64,000 bases of DNA from JBBIPA01 sp037443085 (GTDB lineage Bacteria; Chloroflexota; Dehalococcoidia; GIF9; UBA5629): positions 1-64,000 of the forward strand of contig JBBIPA010000005.1 of the NCBI GenBank assembly GCA_037443085.1, read 5' to 3'. A program made the translations under genes and the position numbers. The notes beneath the pieces were generated by a model. That model ran no database searches and was not told the DNA's origin. It worked only from the letters and a program-made list of their open reading frames with translations. Positions within the stretch are counted from its first letter, which is position 1, and every line of letters starts with the position of its first letter. This document shows positions 25,225 to 33,662 of the stretch, in pieces.

Positions 25225-27818
25225 TATTCACCTCCCATAATGCATGCTTCCAGGCCGGGACCAGCACACGGGTGGAAGGGGCGCTCGAAGGCTGCTGGAT
25301 ACTTGCGTTTGAGTTCTTCTATATCGGTTTTCTCGACTTCTGCCAGAAAGCCACTGACCGCATGGCCTACAGCATTCTTTGAAGTGGTATTGCGTGGCAC
25401 GATGGTGTTGATAGCGCCGCCACGGTCGATCTCCCCGGGCACAATCGGATCCCACTTCGCACCGTGGTCGATGTACACCACCCCAGGCATAACACGTTCG
25501 GTAATGTATGCGCCTCCCAGCACCGTACCACGGTCGTTGTAAATCGAGACGACATCACCCTGCTTGATGCCACGCTCCTCTGCCTCTAAGGGATGCAGCC
25601 ACACCGGGTGATACTGATAGCCATCAGGCCCTTTTACTTTACAGGTCTCGATCTCACGCAGCCAGGTGACGTCGTCATGCTGCGAGTGCACGCCCCATCG
25701 TGGATGGTTGGAACATACCAGCAGTGGATATTTCTTAGAACGCTCGGTGCCGATGGTTTCTTCGTGGCTGATGCCTTTTGCCACCCACTTCGGCACCGGT
25801 GGCCTTTCGAGGTCATTCGGGAAATGCTCAAGAAGTCCAGTAGCCTCGAACTCCAGCTTGCCGGTCGGCGTCGAAAGCGGATACTTCTCCGGGTCCTTAT
25901 AGAAATTATAGAAGCCGGCGGGCACATCCTCCCAATTATCGGCTGTGGGCACAACGTAGTAGCCCTTTTCATTAAGCTCCTCCCAGCTAATGAGGTCGTC
26001 GCAACGGGAAGTTTCCCAGCCGTATTTAATCAGCTCGGGGATAGACTTACCACCGGTATACTCCTTCAACAACCCCAGGCGCTCAGCGAGCTTGCAGGCG
26101 ATCTCATAGTCACTATATGACTCGCCGAGAGGCTCTATGCACTTGTGCTCTGGGAACAGCAGGTTATACTGGCCGCTGAAGATATCTCCAGCGATGTCGT
26201 CCTCTTCGAGCTTGGTGTTGACCGGTAGGATGATATCGGCCAGCAAACAGTCATTCTCCAGCCACGGATGCTGGGCAAACATGAACTCGATATCAGGATG
26301 GCGCATAGCCCGGACGTAGTCATTGCCCGAGTTCCAGCAGGTAATCCATGATGGCGAGTCGGTCCAGACCATATGAATTTTAGAGCAACCGTCCGCCGGG
26401 TACTTGTAGTGTACAAACTGATTGGTACGGTCGCATGTTTCTGACTCGCAACCCCACCAGTCACACTCTCCCTCGAGGATAGCCTTAGGTACATAAGTCT
26501 TCGGGATAAACGAGGGATGGTTGGTATCAGCCGGATGACCACCGGTGTAAGCCTTGCGCAGGTAGGGTACGCGCAGCGGCTTGGGTTGAGCATACTGGTC
26601 TGGTTTATCAAAGAGCCCCCATTCGATCATCTTGGCCTGGTTGACACCCGGCTTGCCAAGTCCTTGCATGGCCAGGCAAATACCCTGTAGACGGGCTGGC
26701 TCGGTGGCATAGGGGCCGCGAATACCGGGACCACCGTTGCCAATAACCACGGTAGTGCGTTTGCTCGCCCATTCATCCGCCAGTGCCTTGATCACCCGTG
26801 ACGGCACTCCAGTGATTGGTGCCGCCCACTCGGGCGTCTTGGGCACCCCATCCTCTTCACCCATAACATAGGCCTGGTACTTCTCGACGCCAACGGCATG
26901 AGTCTTCAGGTACTCTTTATCATATGTTCCGTTCTTAAACCAGTGGTAAGTAATTGCCAGATATAATGCCGCATCAGTGTTTGGCAGGACCGGTATCCAC
27001 CGGTCGGCGTGCACAGCGGCGGCATAGTTAAGGTCAGGATGTACGTAGATCTGCTTGATGCCTATTTCCGTCCACCAGTAGCTTAATCTACTTGGCAACT
27101 GTCCCTGCCAACCCCAGGGAGTGGTTTCCTGATCACAACCCCAGAAAAGGAGTAATTCGGTGTTCTTGGCGATGTCATAGAGCAGGTTGCTTTGCATCCC
27201 CTGGCCCACCGGTTCACAGCCCCAGAAGTGCTTGCTCCCCCACCACCAGCCTTCCCAGCTATCTGGCTGGCGAATCTGCAGTGTGAATCCGCCCCACAGG
27301 CGCAGCAGCTTACGTCCAGCGCCATGGCAGGCCTGCACAACCTTATTCTCTCCGTGCTGATCGCACTGATAAAGAAGAGCCGTGGGACCATACTTTTTCT
27401 TGATACGATTCATCTCGCTGATGATGATATCAAGAGCCTGTTCCCAAGAGATACGCTTATACTTGCTGACTCCACGGTTCTGTGGATTGCGCTCGCCGTT
27501 GGGGTCGAAGTCGACACGCATCATCGGGTAACGGATGCGTGCCGGTGAATAAACTCTCTTTTTATAGGCAATTGAATACGGTGGAATCAGGGTCTTCATG
27601 CTGGGTTCGAAGGTCTTACCCCGCACCTCAAATTTCCAGGGGTTCATATCCTTCTTGGGATCGTACTTCCAATCGTAGTGCATCGGGCGGATGCGAATGA
27701 TCTTGCCATCCTTGACATCCACCATCGAGGCGTTAGAACCATTCTCAGGTACACCGCAAAAGCTGATGTCCCTGATAAGCGTTTTTTCTCCTGCATTTAC
27801 TTTCGTTTTTTCTGCCAT
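25224..27818 (-). CDS. Molybdopterin oxidoreductase, transhydroxylase-like alpha subunit, copy 1
   Basis: An 864-residue DMSO-reductase-family catalytic subunit binding Mo-bis-MGD. It lacks the N-terminal CxxCxxxC iron-sulfur motif (only ISFCGV remains), as in transhydroxylase and resorcinol hydroxylase. PDSWEG supplies Asp186-Ser187-Trp188; the Ser is the predicted molybdenum ligand. The histidine segment differs from the other two copies (YQCDQHGENK in place of SSHHNWG), so substrate or chemistry may differ. Other family segments are KRISWEQALDIIISEM, CLAMQGLGKPGVNQ and PAKWD-region residues near the C terminus. No Tat signal, so cytoplasmic. It follows livK1 on the same strand and is coupled to its beta subunit. 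Confidence 0.85.
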   Translation of the reverse strand: MAEKTKVNAGEKTLIRDISFCGVPENGSNASMVDVKDGKIIRIRPMHYDWKYDPKKDMNPWKFEVRGKTFEPSMKTLIPPYSIAYKKRVYSPARIRYPMMRVDFDPNGERNPQNRGVSKYKRISWEQALDIIISEMNRIKKKYGPTALLYQCDQHGENKVVQACHGAGRKLLRLWGGFTLQIRQPDSWEGWWWGSKHFWGCEPVGQGMQSNLLYDIAKNTELLLFWGCDQETTPWGWQGQLPSRLSYWWTEIGIKQIYVHPDLNYAAAVHADRWIPVLPNTDAALYLAITYHWFKNGTYDKEYLKTHAVGVEKYQAYVMGEEDGVPKTPEWAAPITGVPSRVIKALADEWASKRTTVVIGNGGPGIRGPYATEPARLQGICLAMQGLGKPGVNQAKMIEWGLFDKPDQYAQPKPLRVPYLRKAYTGGHPADTNHPSFIPKTYVPKAILEGECDWWGCESETCDRTNQFVHYKYPADGCSKIHMVWTDSPSWITCWNSGNDYVRAMRHPDIEFMFAQHPWLENDCLLADIILPVNTKLEEDDIAGDIFSGQYNLLFPEHKCIEPLGESYSDYEIACKLAERLGLLKEYTGGKSIPELIKYGWETSRCDDLISWEELNEKGYYVVPTADNWEDVPAGFYNFYKDPEKYPLSTPTGKLEFEATGLLEHFPNDLERPPVPKWVAKGISHEETIGTERSKKYPLLVCSNHPRWGVHSQHDDVTWLREIETCKVKGPDGYQYHPVWLHPLEAEERGIKQGDVVSIYNDRGTVLGGAYITERVMPGVVYIDHGAKWDPIVPGEIDRGGAINTIVPRNTTSKNAVGHAVSGFLAEVEKTDIEELKRKYPAAFERPFHPCAGPGLEACIMGGE

Positions 27819-27872
27819 ATTTCCTCACTTGTTTTTAAGATTTCGTAATGGCTTAACTCCCAGGATAAGGAA

Positions 27873-27902
27873 CCGATATGGCGGCTTCGCTTGCCATATC
27901 GG
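27873..27902. terminator. Hairpin between livK1 and the alpha-1 gene
   Basis: CCGATATGGC (27873-27882), 10-base loop, GCCATATCGG (27893-27902), perfect 10-bp stem in the 114-base spacer. It probably stabilises the binding-protein message or attenuates transcription into the enzyme genes. Confidence 0.6.
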
Positions 27903-27932
27903 CTTCTACCTGGTTCTTTTTACCCTGCTATT

Positions 27933-29246
27933 TTATGGTACAGGGAATATAGGCTTATCCTGAACAGGGAAGAAGTCATGCTTGGATAGGGTTATCTTCA
28001 ACTCCCATTTTTCCGGCTTATTCACCTTGAACCATTGACCATAGGCTAATGGTATGCGATTAAAATTGTCCTTATTGAATTTGACTCGATGATTAATTGA
28101 AGGCATATCCAACGTCGGGATAGCTGCATTAATTTTCGTTCCATCAGCAACACCAGCCTTCTTTATCGCCTCAAACCCAATTTGCATGACTTCATAGCCA
28201 TGTCCGATAGCTGGGTTCAAAGGTTGCTTCTTCGCCTTAGCCCATCGCTCGGCAAGCGATTTGGGAGTAGTGCCACCAATACCTGGGCAATCCTTAAATT
28301 CAGGGCTCCACCATACCTCAACGCCAACACCCCAGGCCAGGTCACCACCCCAGGCATTGGCATCAACGTAGAACAGTGGTGCTCTTCCGATAGCAACTAT
28401 CTTGGGCTTAAAACCCATACCGCGAGCCTGTTTATACATAGCACCAAAAACGGGCCCCGGGCAGTTGCCCCAGAGAATCTCCACATTATTGTCTTTCCAT
28501 TCCTTGATTACCGAGGAGAAATCTGTGGTTTCCAGGGGCACCAGTCCCAGGTTCTTTTCCATGCCTATGACTTTGCAGCCGTATTCTTTAAGCAGGCCCG
28601 GGAACAATGAATACCAGCCTCTGCCATCAGCCTCGTCAGTGGCAAAGACACCAGCTACCTTGTTAGTCTGAGCAGCATACAGGTCAAGAAAGCTAAACCA
28701 GGTATCTCTTATAGTATATCCCGGCTTGTCCCTGAAATCTCCTTTATCCGGGGGTGTGGCAATGGCAAAACCGGTCAACCAGTTATACGCCCACGGCGGC
28801 GTAGCGGATGTCCGCATGGCAGCCCACGGTTCCATAGGGCCACCGGCAATAATGCTGGGAACCTTGTACTTCTCGCCTACAGTACATGCCGCAGCCCACA
28901 TCGGTGCTGGCGAGTCAGGTGCTGCATAAAACACAATCTTCTCGCGGCTCATTAAGTCTTCGGCAAGCCCACCCACTTTTGCCGGGTCGCTTTCACTATC
29001 GAGGACGATAAACTTGACTTTCATTTTCTTGCCACCGACATCAAGCCCACCCTGTGCATTAATATCATCAACGGCCGCCTGCATACCAAACACATTGCCC
29101 TCACCAAAGCCGGTAAACATGCCGGTCATCGGTGAAACCGTACCAACACGAACTTCTCCTTCCGCTGCTGGTGCGGCACAGGCACTGGCACCCAATGCAC
29201 CGGCTACCACGATGACCACTAACAGAACTGCTAATAGTTTTTTCAA
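27933..29246 (-). CDS. ABC transporter substrate-binding lipoprotein (branched-chain amino acid/aromatic type), copy 1
   Basis: A 437-residue type I periplasmic binding protein of the LivK (Peripla_BP_6) family. The start chosen is TTG at 29246 behind AAAGGAGGAAATTT; its paralogue at 29818 also starts with TTG AAA AAA-like codons. The signal peptide ends in a lipobox-like ASAC. Shared family segments include VRVGTVSPMTGMFTGFGEGN, GLVPLETTDFSSVIKEWKD and PGIGGTTPKSLAERWAKA. It precedes the copy-1 transhydroxylase-like genes. Several members of this family bind aromatic acids, so an aromatic ligand is possible. The permease and ATPase partners would be livGFHM at 31308-34646. Confidence 0.85.
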   Translation of the reverse strand: MKKLLAVLLVVIVVAGALGASACAAPAAEGEVRVGTVSPMTGMFTGFGEGNVFGMQAAVDDINAQGGLDVGGKKMKVKFIVLDSESDPAKVGGLAEDLMSREKIVFYAAPDSPAPMWAAACTVGEKYKVPSIIAGGPMEPWAAMRTSATPPWAYNWLTGFAIATPPDKGDFRDKPGYTIRDTWFSFLDLYAAQTNKVAGVFATDEADGRGWYSLFPGLLKEYGCKVIGMEKNLGLVPLETTDFSSVIKEWKDNNVEILWGNCPGPVFGAMYKQARGMGFKPKIVAIGRAPLFYVDANAWGGDLAWGVGVEVWWSPEFKDCPGIGGTTPKSLAERWAKAKKQPLNPAIGHGYEVMQIGFEAIKKAGVADGTKINAAIPTLDMPSINHRVKFNKDNFNRIPLAYGQWFKVNKPEKWELKITLSKHDFFPVQDKPIFPVP

Positions 29247-29455
29247 AAATTTCCTCCTTTCCTGAAAAATCTGGGGACGTATAGTTCTCTGGAAATGCAT
29301 GATTGATTTTGACTGGATACCTCTGACTATCACCTCCCTTCTCAATGACTAAATTGCATGGCTAATACGAGGACAATAGGATTAAGTTCCACGAATTAGC
29401 TTGTAGACCAGTTCAAGATTATACCATCAGGTTAGCGTTGTCAAGAGGTGGGGGA

Positions 29456-29483
29456 TTGACATCTGTGTTAGAATAATTATCTA
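29456..29483 (+). promoter_or_regulatory. Candidate promoter for livK2
   Basis: TTGACA at 29456-29461 with TATCTA at 29478-29483 (16-base spacer). It would give a leader of about 330 bases that contains the 18-bp inverted repeat. The -10 is weak. Confidence 0.35.
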
Positions 29484-29596
29484 GCAATTACATTCTATCT
29501 GTCTATACAATATTATAGTTATGTCAACATAATTTTTTATACTAATAAATATAGTAAGCGTTTATGGTGCTGGAGGATTGGGGTTAATTAAGACGC

Positions 29597-29637
29597 AACA
29601 AGCTCTATTTGGTACGCAATACCAAATAGAGCTTGTT
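29597..29637. promoter_or_regulatory. 18-bp perfect inverted repeat between divergent livK genes
   Basis: AACAAGCTCTATTTGGTA (29597-29614), loop CGCAA, TACCAAATAGAGCTTGTT (29620-29637), then AATTTTAGT. It could be a leader terminator/attenuator for livK2 or an operator for a dimeric regulator. No regulator gene is present in this part of the window. Confidence 0.6.
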
Positions 29638-29817
29638 AATTTTAGTCTTACTTTTAAATTTAATGAAAGGGTATTCCCCACAGACGAATAGATATAACCA
29701 TAATCATAAAAATTATCGATAAGGGGGATGACCCAAAGGAGGTGGAATCTGGGATAAGTTGCAATTTACAAGTTCCTTCTTTCACTAAGTTGAAATTTTA
29801 ATAAGGAGGGCAAAGTA

Positions 29818-31140
29818 TTGAAAAAGCTATTTCCAGTTCTTATAGTGGTTGCGCTGGTAGCCGGTTTAATACTGAGTGGCTGCGGCCCGTCAGCGCCGGC
29901 CGGGAAAGAAATAAAGATAGGCGCAGTGTCACCATCAACCGGCATGTTTGCTGGATTTGGCAAAGGAAACGATTATGGCCTCAAATTTGTTGTGGAAGAC
30001 ATCAATAAGCAGGGCGGCATCGAAGTTGGCGGAGTTAAGATGCCGGTGAGATTAGTCCTGGTCAACAGCGAAAGCGATCCCACAAAAGCAGGGACACTGG
30101 CAGAATCACTCATCACCGCCGACAAGATACAATTCATGGTCAACGGTATTGAGCCCCCATTTATGCGCGCCGCAGTAGCCACCAAATGCGAACAGTACGG
30201 CATACCACATGTTACCGGCAACGGACCCTACGAAGCCTGGATGACCCTCAGGGGTGAAGCACCAAAGCCCTGGAGCCATACCTGGTCAATCAGCTTCGCC
30301 ATCGCCACTCCGGCTGGAGCAGGTGACTACCGTCAGGGCAAGCCTGGCTATACCATGGGCGATGCCTATCTTAAAGCGCTCGGCACTATCATCGCTCAGA
30401 CCAATAAAAAAGTGGCAGCTTTCGCCACTGATGAGTCCGACGGCAGGCCCTGGTACAAGTCGATTACTCCGCTCATGAAAGAGAAGGGGTTTGATGTTTA
30501 TAAAATGGATAGGGAATTCGGTCTTGTGCCGCTAGAGACCACCGATTTCTCCGCCCTCATCAAAGAATGGAAAGATGCCAACTGCGAATCGTTCTGGTCA
30601 AACAGCCCTGGCCCCATTTTCGGTGCTCTATGGAAACAGGCTATGGCACTTGGCTGGAGACCTAAGAATGTTTTCGCCACCAGGTCAGCAGTATTCTATG
30701 AAGATGTTATGGCCTGGGGTGGCGACCTTGCTCATGGCGTTAGCAACGAAATGTTCTGGAATCCAGAGATAAAAGATTCTCCTGGTATTGGCGGCACTAC
30801 CCCGAAGTCTCTGGCCGAAAGGTATATTAAAGAAACCAAACTGGGGTATAACCAGAACCTGGGCTTCGCCTATGCCGCTTGCCAGGTCTTGTTCGATGCT
30901 ATCAAGAGAGCTGGTTCTGTTGAGCCGGCAAAGGTAAATGCCGCTTTAAAAACCACCGACTTAATGACAATGTACCACCGAGTCCAGTTTGATAAAGACA
31001 ACTACAGCCGCGTTCCGGTTGCCTTCGGTCAGTGGATCAGAGTTGATAAGCCTTACAAATTTGAAAACCCGGTAGCCATCTCCGACCATGCTTTCATGCC
31101 TGCCACTGCACCCTGGGAGTTCCCCATTAAGTACAAGTAG
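29818..31140 (+). CDS. ABC transporter substrate-binding lipoprotein (branched-chain amino acid/aromatic type), copy 2
   Basis: A 440-residue LivK-type binding protein, clearly paralogous to the divergent copy at 27933-29246. TTG start at 29818 behind AAGGAGGGCAAAGTA. Signal peptide with lipobox LSGC. Segments are IKIGAVSPSTGMFAGFGKGN, GLVPLETTDFSALIKEWKD and SPGIGGTTPKSLAERYIKET. It is followed by a strong hairpin, a consensus promoter and the livGFHM genes, which are its probable transport partners. Ligand unknown; the linked phloroglucinol-type genes suggest a phenolic or aromatic compound. Confidence 0.9.
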   Translation: MKKLFPVLIVVALVAGLILSGCGPSAPAGKEIKIGAVSPSTGMFAGFGKGNDYGLKFVVEDINKQGGIEVGGVKMPVRLVLVNSESDPTKAGTLAESLITADKIQFMVNGIEPPFMRAAVATKCEQYGIPHVTGNGPYEAWMTLRGEAPKPWSHTWSISFAIATPAGAGDYRQGKPGYTMGDAYLKALGTIIAQTNKKVAAFATDESDGRPWYKSITPLMKEKGFDVYKMDREFGLVPLETTDFSALIKEWKDANCESFWSNSPGPIFGALWKQAMALGWRPKNVFATRSAVFYEDVMAWGGDLAHGVSNEMFWNPEIKDSPGIGGTTPKSLAERYIKETKLGYNQNLGFAYAACQVLFDAIKRAGSVEPAKVNAALKTTDLMTMYHRVQFDKDNYSRVPVAFGQWIRVDKPYKFENPVAISDHAFMPATAPWEFPIKYK

Positions 31141-31159
31141 CAAATCACGCCAGATAAGA

Positions 31160-31199
31160 CATCAAAAGCTCCTCCCTGTGTAAGGAGGAGCTTTTGATG
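31160..31199. terminator. 16-bp hairpin after livK2
   Basis: CATCAAAAGCTCCTCC (31160-31175), 8-base loop, GGAGGAGCTTTTGATG (31184-31199), perfect stem 20 bases after the livK2 stop. No long T-run follows. Confidence 0.7.
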
Positions 31200-31237
31200 A
31201 ATACAATGGTACGAATTCGGCAAAAAACAGCAAACTA

Positions 31238-31267
31238 TTGACATAGTCGAGGTAACACTAATATAAT
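31238..31267 (+). promoter_or_regulatory. Consensus promoter of the livGFHM-catabolic operon
   Basis: TTGACA at 31238-31243 and TATAAT at 31262-31267, both perfect sigma-70 hexamers, spacer 18 bases, 40 bases before livG. With the hairpin just upstream, this makes livG the first gene of a transcription unit separate from livK2. Confidence 0.8.
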
Positions 31268-31307
31268 TGCATGTCGATTCTGGCTCCGCTGGTTTATTAA
31301 GAGAAAA

Positions 31308-32027
31308 ATGGCCGAACCACTTCTTTCCATAAAAGGAATTACCAAACGCTTCGGTGGATTGGTTGCCCTTAAAGATGTCAGCTTCGACGTATATGCCGGC
31401 GAAGTGGTGGGGTTGATGGGGCCAAATGGAGCCGGCAAGACAACTCTTTTAAACGTTATAGCCGGCGAATATGCTCCTGACGAAGGCGCAATCATCTTTA
31501 AGGGTCGGAATATCACCCGTTGTCCTCCACACAAAACCTGCCACCTGGGCATCGCCCGGACGTATCAAATACCCCAACCATTTGTCACGCTTTCAGTCCG
31601 CGACAATCTCCTCGTTTCAGCACTCTACGGTCGACAGCTCAGAAAAAGTGAAGCCGAGCTTGAAGACGACAGGATTTTCGACCTGGTTAACCTTGGTGAG
31701 AAAAAGGATTCGCTTGCCGGCGACCTGCCTATACTCTCACTAAAAAAGCTTGAACTGGCCAGAGCATTAGCCCGCAATCCAGAGTTGATATTGCTGGATG
31801 AGGTAGCTGCTGGTTCAACAGAAATCGAAATTCCCAAGATACTGGCCACCATAAAGGAAATACGAAGAATGGGAATAACAGTCATCTTAATCGAGCATGT
31901 GATGAAGGTCATGGTTAACGCAGTAGACAGAATCATAGTAATAGATAATGGTGTTAAGATTTCCGAAGGTGAACCCAAAGCTGTAATGGAAGACAGCAAG
32001 GTAATAGAAGCTTATTTCGGCGCGTGA
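31308..32027 (+). CDS. livG: ABC transporter ATP-binding protein (LivG type)
   Basis: A 239-residue ATPase of a branched-chain-amino-acid-type importer. Walker A GPNGAGKTTLLN, Q-loop region RTYQIPQPFV and switch His in LIEHVMKVM are intact. The ABC signature is odd: where LivG normally reads L-x-Y-G-x-Q-x-R-x-L-E, this protein has LPILSLKKLELARALA at the same length, so the conserved Gly and Gln are missing. Walker B is LILLDEVAAGS, with Val for the usual Pro. This subunit may be a degenerate ATPase site paired with an intact LivF. First gene after the consensus promoter at 31238. Confidence 0.88.
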   Translation: MAEPLLSIKGITKRFGGLVALKDVSFDVYAGEVVGLMGPNGAGKTTLLNVIAGEYAPDEGAIIFKGRNITRCPPHKTCHLGIARTYQIPQPFVTLSVRDNLLVSALYGRQLRKSEAELEDDRIFDLVNLGEKKDSLAGDLPILSLKKLELARALARNPELILLDEVAAGSTEIEIPKILATIKEIRRMGITVILIEHVMKVMVNAVDRIIVIDNGVKISEGEPKAVMEDSKVIEAYFGA

Positions 32028-32060
32028 TGGGGAGAGCAATTCCTTAGCTATTGAAATAAG

Positions 32061-32780
32061 ATGTCTCAAGACATAATATTAAAAGTCAACAACATAGATG
32101 TATTTCATGGCACCTTCCAGGCGCTATGGGATGTATCGCTGGAAGTGAGGCGTGGTGAAATGCTGGCCCTAATTGGTGCCAACACCGCCGGCAAGTCCAC
32201 CTTACTAGACACCATATCAGGGCTCCTTCACCCTACCAAAGGCACCATTGAGTTTGAGGGAAAAGACATTACCGCTTTACCTCCCCACCAGATAGTCGAG
32301 CTTGGCATCACTCAAATTCCGGAAGGAAGAGGCATCTTCCCTGAAATGACGGTGCTGGACAATCTCATACTGGGCTCATACAGCCGCAAGGCAAGAACCA
32401 AAAAAGAGCAGAATCTCAAAAAAGTATACGGGCACTTTCCCATCCTGGAGAAGAGGAAAAGGCAAACCACCAAAACGCTCAGCGGTGGAGAACAGCAAAT
32501 GCTGGTAATCGGCCGAGGACTAATGGCAGACCCCAAGCTCATGCTTCTCGACGAAATGTCTCTAGGCTTGGCTCCTATAGTAATAAATGAATTGTTTAAA
32601 GCCCTGAAGGAGATCAGGGAAACGGGCATTACTATACTCTTTGTGGAACAGAATGTAAGACGCACTCTACAGGAAGCAGAACGGGCATATATATTAGAAA
32701 CAGGGCGGGTAACCTTAAGCGGTACTGCCGCTCAACTCAGAGAAGAAGAACAGGTAAAGAAAGCTTACTTTGGCATATAA
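32061..32780 (+). CDS. livF: ABC transporter ATP-binding protein (LivF type)
   Basis: A 239-residue ATPase. Walker A reads GANTAGKSTLLD (Thr where Gly-Asn-Gly-type members have Gly/Asn variants). The intact signature is LSGGEQQMLVIGRGL, Walker B LMLLDEMSLGLAP, and the family segment TQIPEGRGIFPEMTVLDNL is typical of LivF. It follows livG by 33 bases and precedes livH by 14. It probably provides the competent signature motif in the LivG-LivF pair. Confidence 0.92.
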   Translation: MSQDIILKVNNIDVFHGTFQALWDVSLEVRRGEMLALIGANTAGKSTLLDTISGLLHPTKGTIEFEGKDITALPPHQIVELGITQIPEGRGIFPEMTVLDNLILGSYSRKARTKKEQNLKKVYGHFPILEKRKRQTTKTLSGGEQQMLVIGRGLMADPKLMLLDEMSLGLAPIVINELFKALKEIRETGITILFVEQNVRRTLQEAERAYILETGRVTLSGTAAQLREEEQVKKAYFGI

Positions 32781-32794
32781 AGGATACATTTTCA

Positions 32795-33655
32795 ATGGCA
32801 GGTGACATATTCTCTCCCATCGTAATGGGCATATTGCTCGGCGGTTTATATGCCTTGATTGCCATGGGTCTCTCCATGGTATTTGGCGTCATGAGATTGA
32901 TCAACCTGGCTCACGGAGATTTTGTCATTCTTGGCAGCTATATTGCCTATGCCTTGATGACCTTTTTGGGCATGGACCCCATTATCAGCCTGGTTATCTG
33001 CATGCCAGCAATGTTTGGCATTGGTTTTGCTGTCCAGAAATATCTTATGGGACGAGCCTTTGCTATATCAGCTGAAGCACCATTAATCATCGCCTTCGGT
33101 ATTGCTCTGGTAATCCAAAACACCAATCAGATTCTGTGGACACCCCTGTCCAGAGGCTTAACCACACAATATTCGATGGCCAGTTTTCATATCGGACCGC
33201 TGCAATTTCCCTTCTCTTACCTGCTCGATTTTATCGCAGCAGTTATAGTAATGCTGGCCCTCCGCGAATTCCTCTCCAGAACATATTTGGGGAAAGCCAT
33301 TACCGCCGCTTCTCAGAACAAAAGGGCTGCTCACCTGATGGGGATAAACACCAACCTGGTCTACGGTTTCGCCTTCGCAATAGCCATGTTATCCGCCGCC
33401 ATTGCCGGTGTTTTCCTGGGAATGACATTCCCGTTTACTCCACTATCGGGAACACAGTTTCTTATCATTGCCTTTGGCGTGGTCATAATTGGAGGACTGG
33501 GCAGCATATTTGGCACACTCATTGGTGGTTTAATCCTGGGAATAGCCCAGACGCTCGCTGGTGCCCTCCTGGGACCAGCCACTCAAATGCTCATTGTTTA
33601 CATCATAGTTCTGGTAATACTGGCTATCAGGCCACAAGGTTTATTTGGTCGCTAG
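32795..33655 (+). CDS. livH: ABC transporter permease (LivH type)
   Basis: A 286-residue membrane protein with about eight hydrophobic helices. The family motif RLINLAHGDFVILGSYIAY lies near residue 32, and the EAA-like loop AASQNKRAAHLMGINTNLVYG around residue 170 contacts the ATPase. VVIIGGLGSIFGTLIGGLI follows. It lies between livF and livM in a tight operon, with livM starting 7 bases after its stop. Confidence 0.92.
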   Translation: MAGDIFSPIVMGILLGGLYALIAMGLSMVFGVMRLINLAHGDFVILGSYIAYALMTFLGMDPIISLVICMPAMFGIGFAVQKYLMGRAFAISAEAPLIIAFGIALVIQNTNQILWTPLSRGLTTQYSMASFHIGPLQFPFSYLLDFIAAVIVMLALREFLSRTYLGKAITAASQNKRAAHLMGINTNLVYGFAFAIAMLSAAIAGVFLGMTFPFTPLSGTQFLIIAFGVVIIGGLGSIFGTLIGGLILGIAQTLAGALLGPATQMLIVYIIVLVILAIRPQGLFGR

Positions 33656-33662
33656 GAGAAAA

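Larger units (their letters stand above)
29247..29817. other. Divergent intergenic region between the two binding-protein genes
   Basis: About 570 AT-rich bases carrying the promoters for both directions. It contains a candidate plus-strand promoter (29456-29483) and an 18-bp perfect inverted repeat (29597-29637). No gene is supported. Confidence 0.6.

Noticed and set aside
25224..27818. Reading the copy 1 alpha subunit as an acetylene hydratase or formate dehydrogenase
   Set aside because: It lacks the N-terminal iron-sulfur motif and Cys/Sec ligand of those enzymes, and has the D-S-W triad and a transthyretin-domain beta partner instead.
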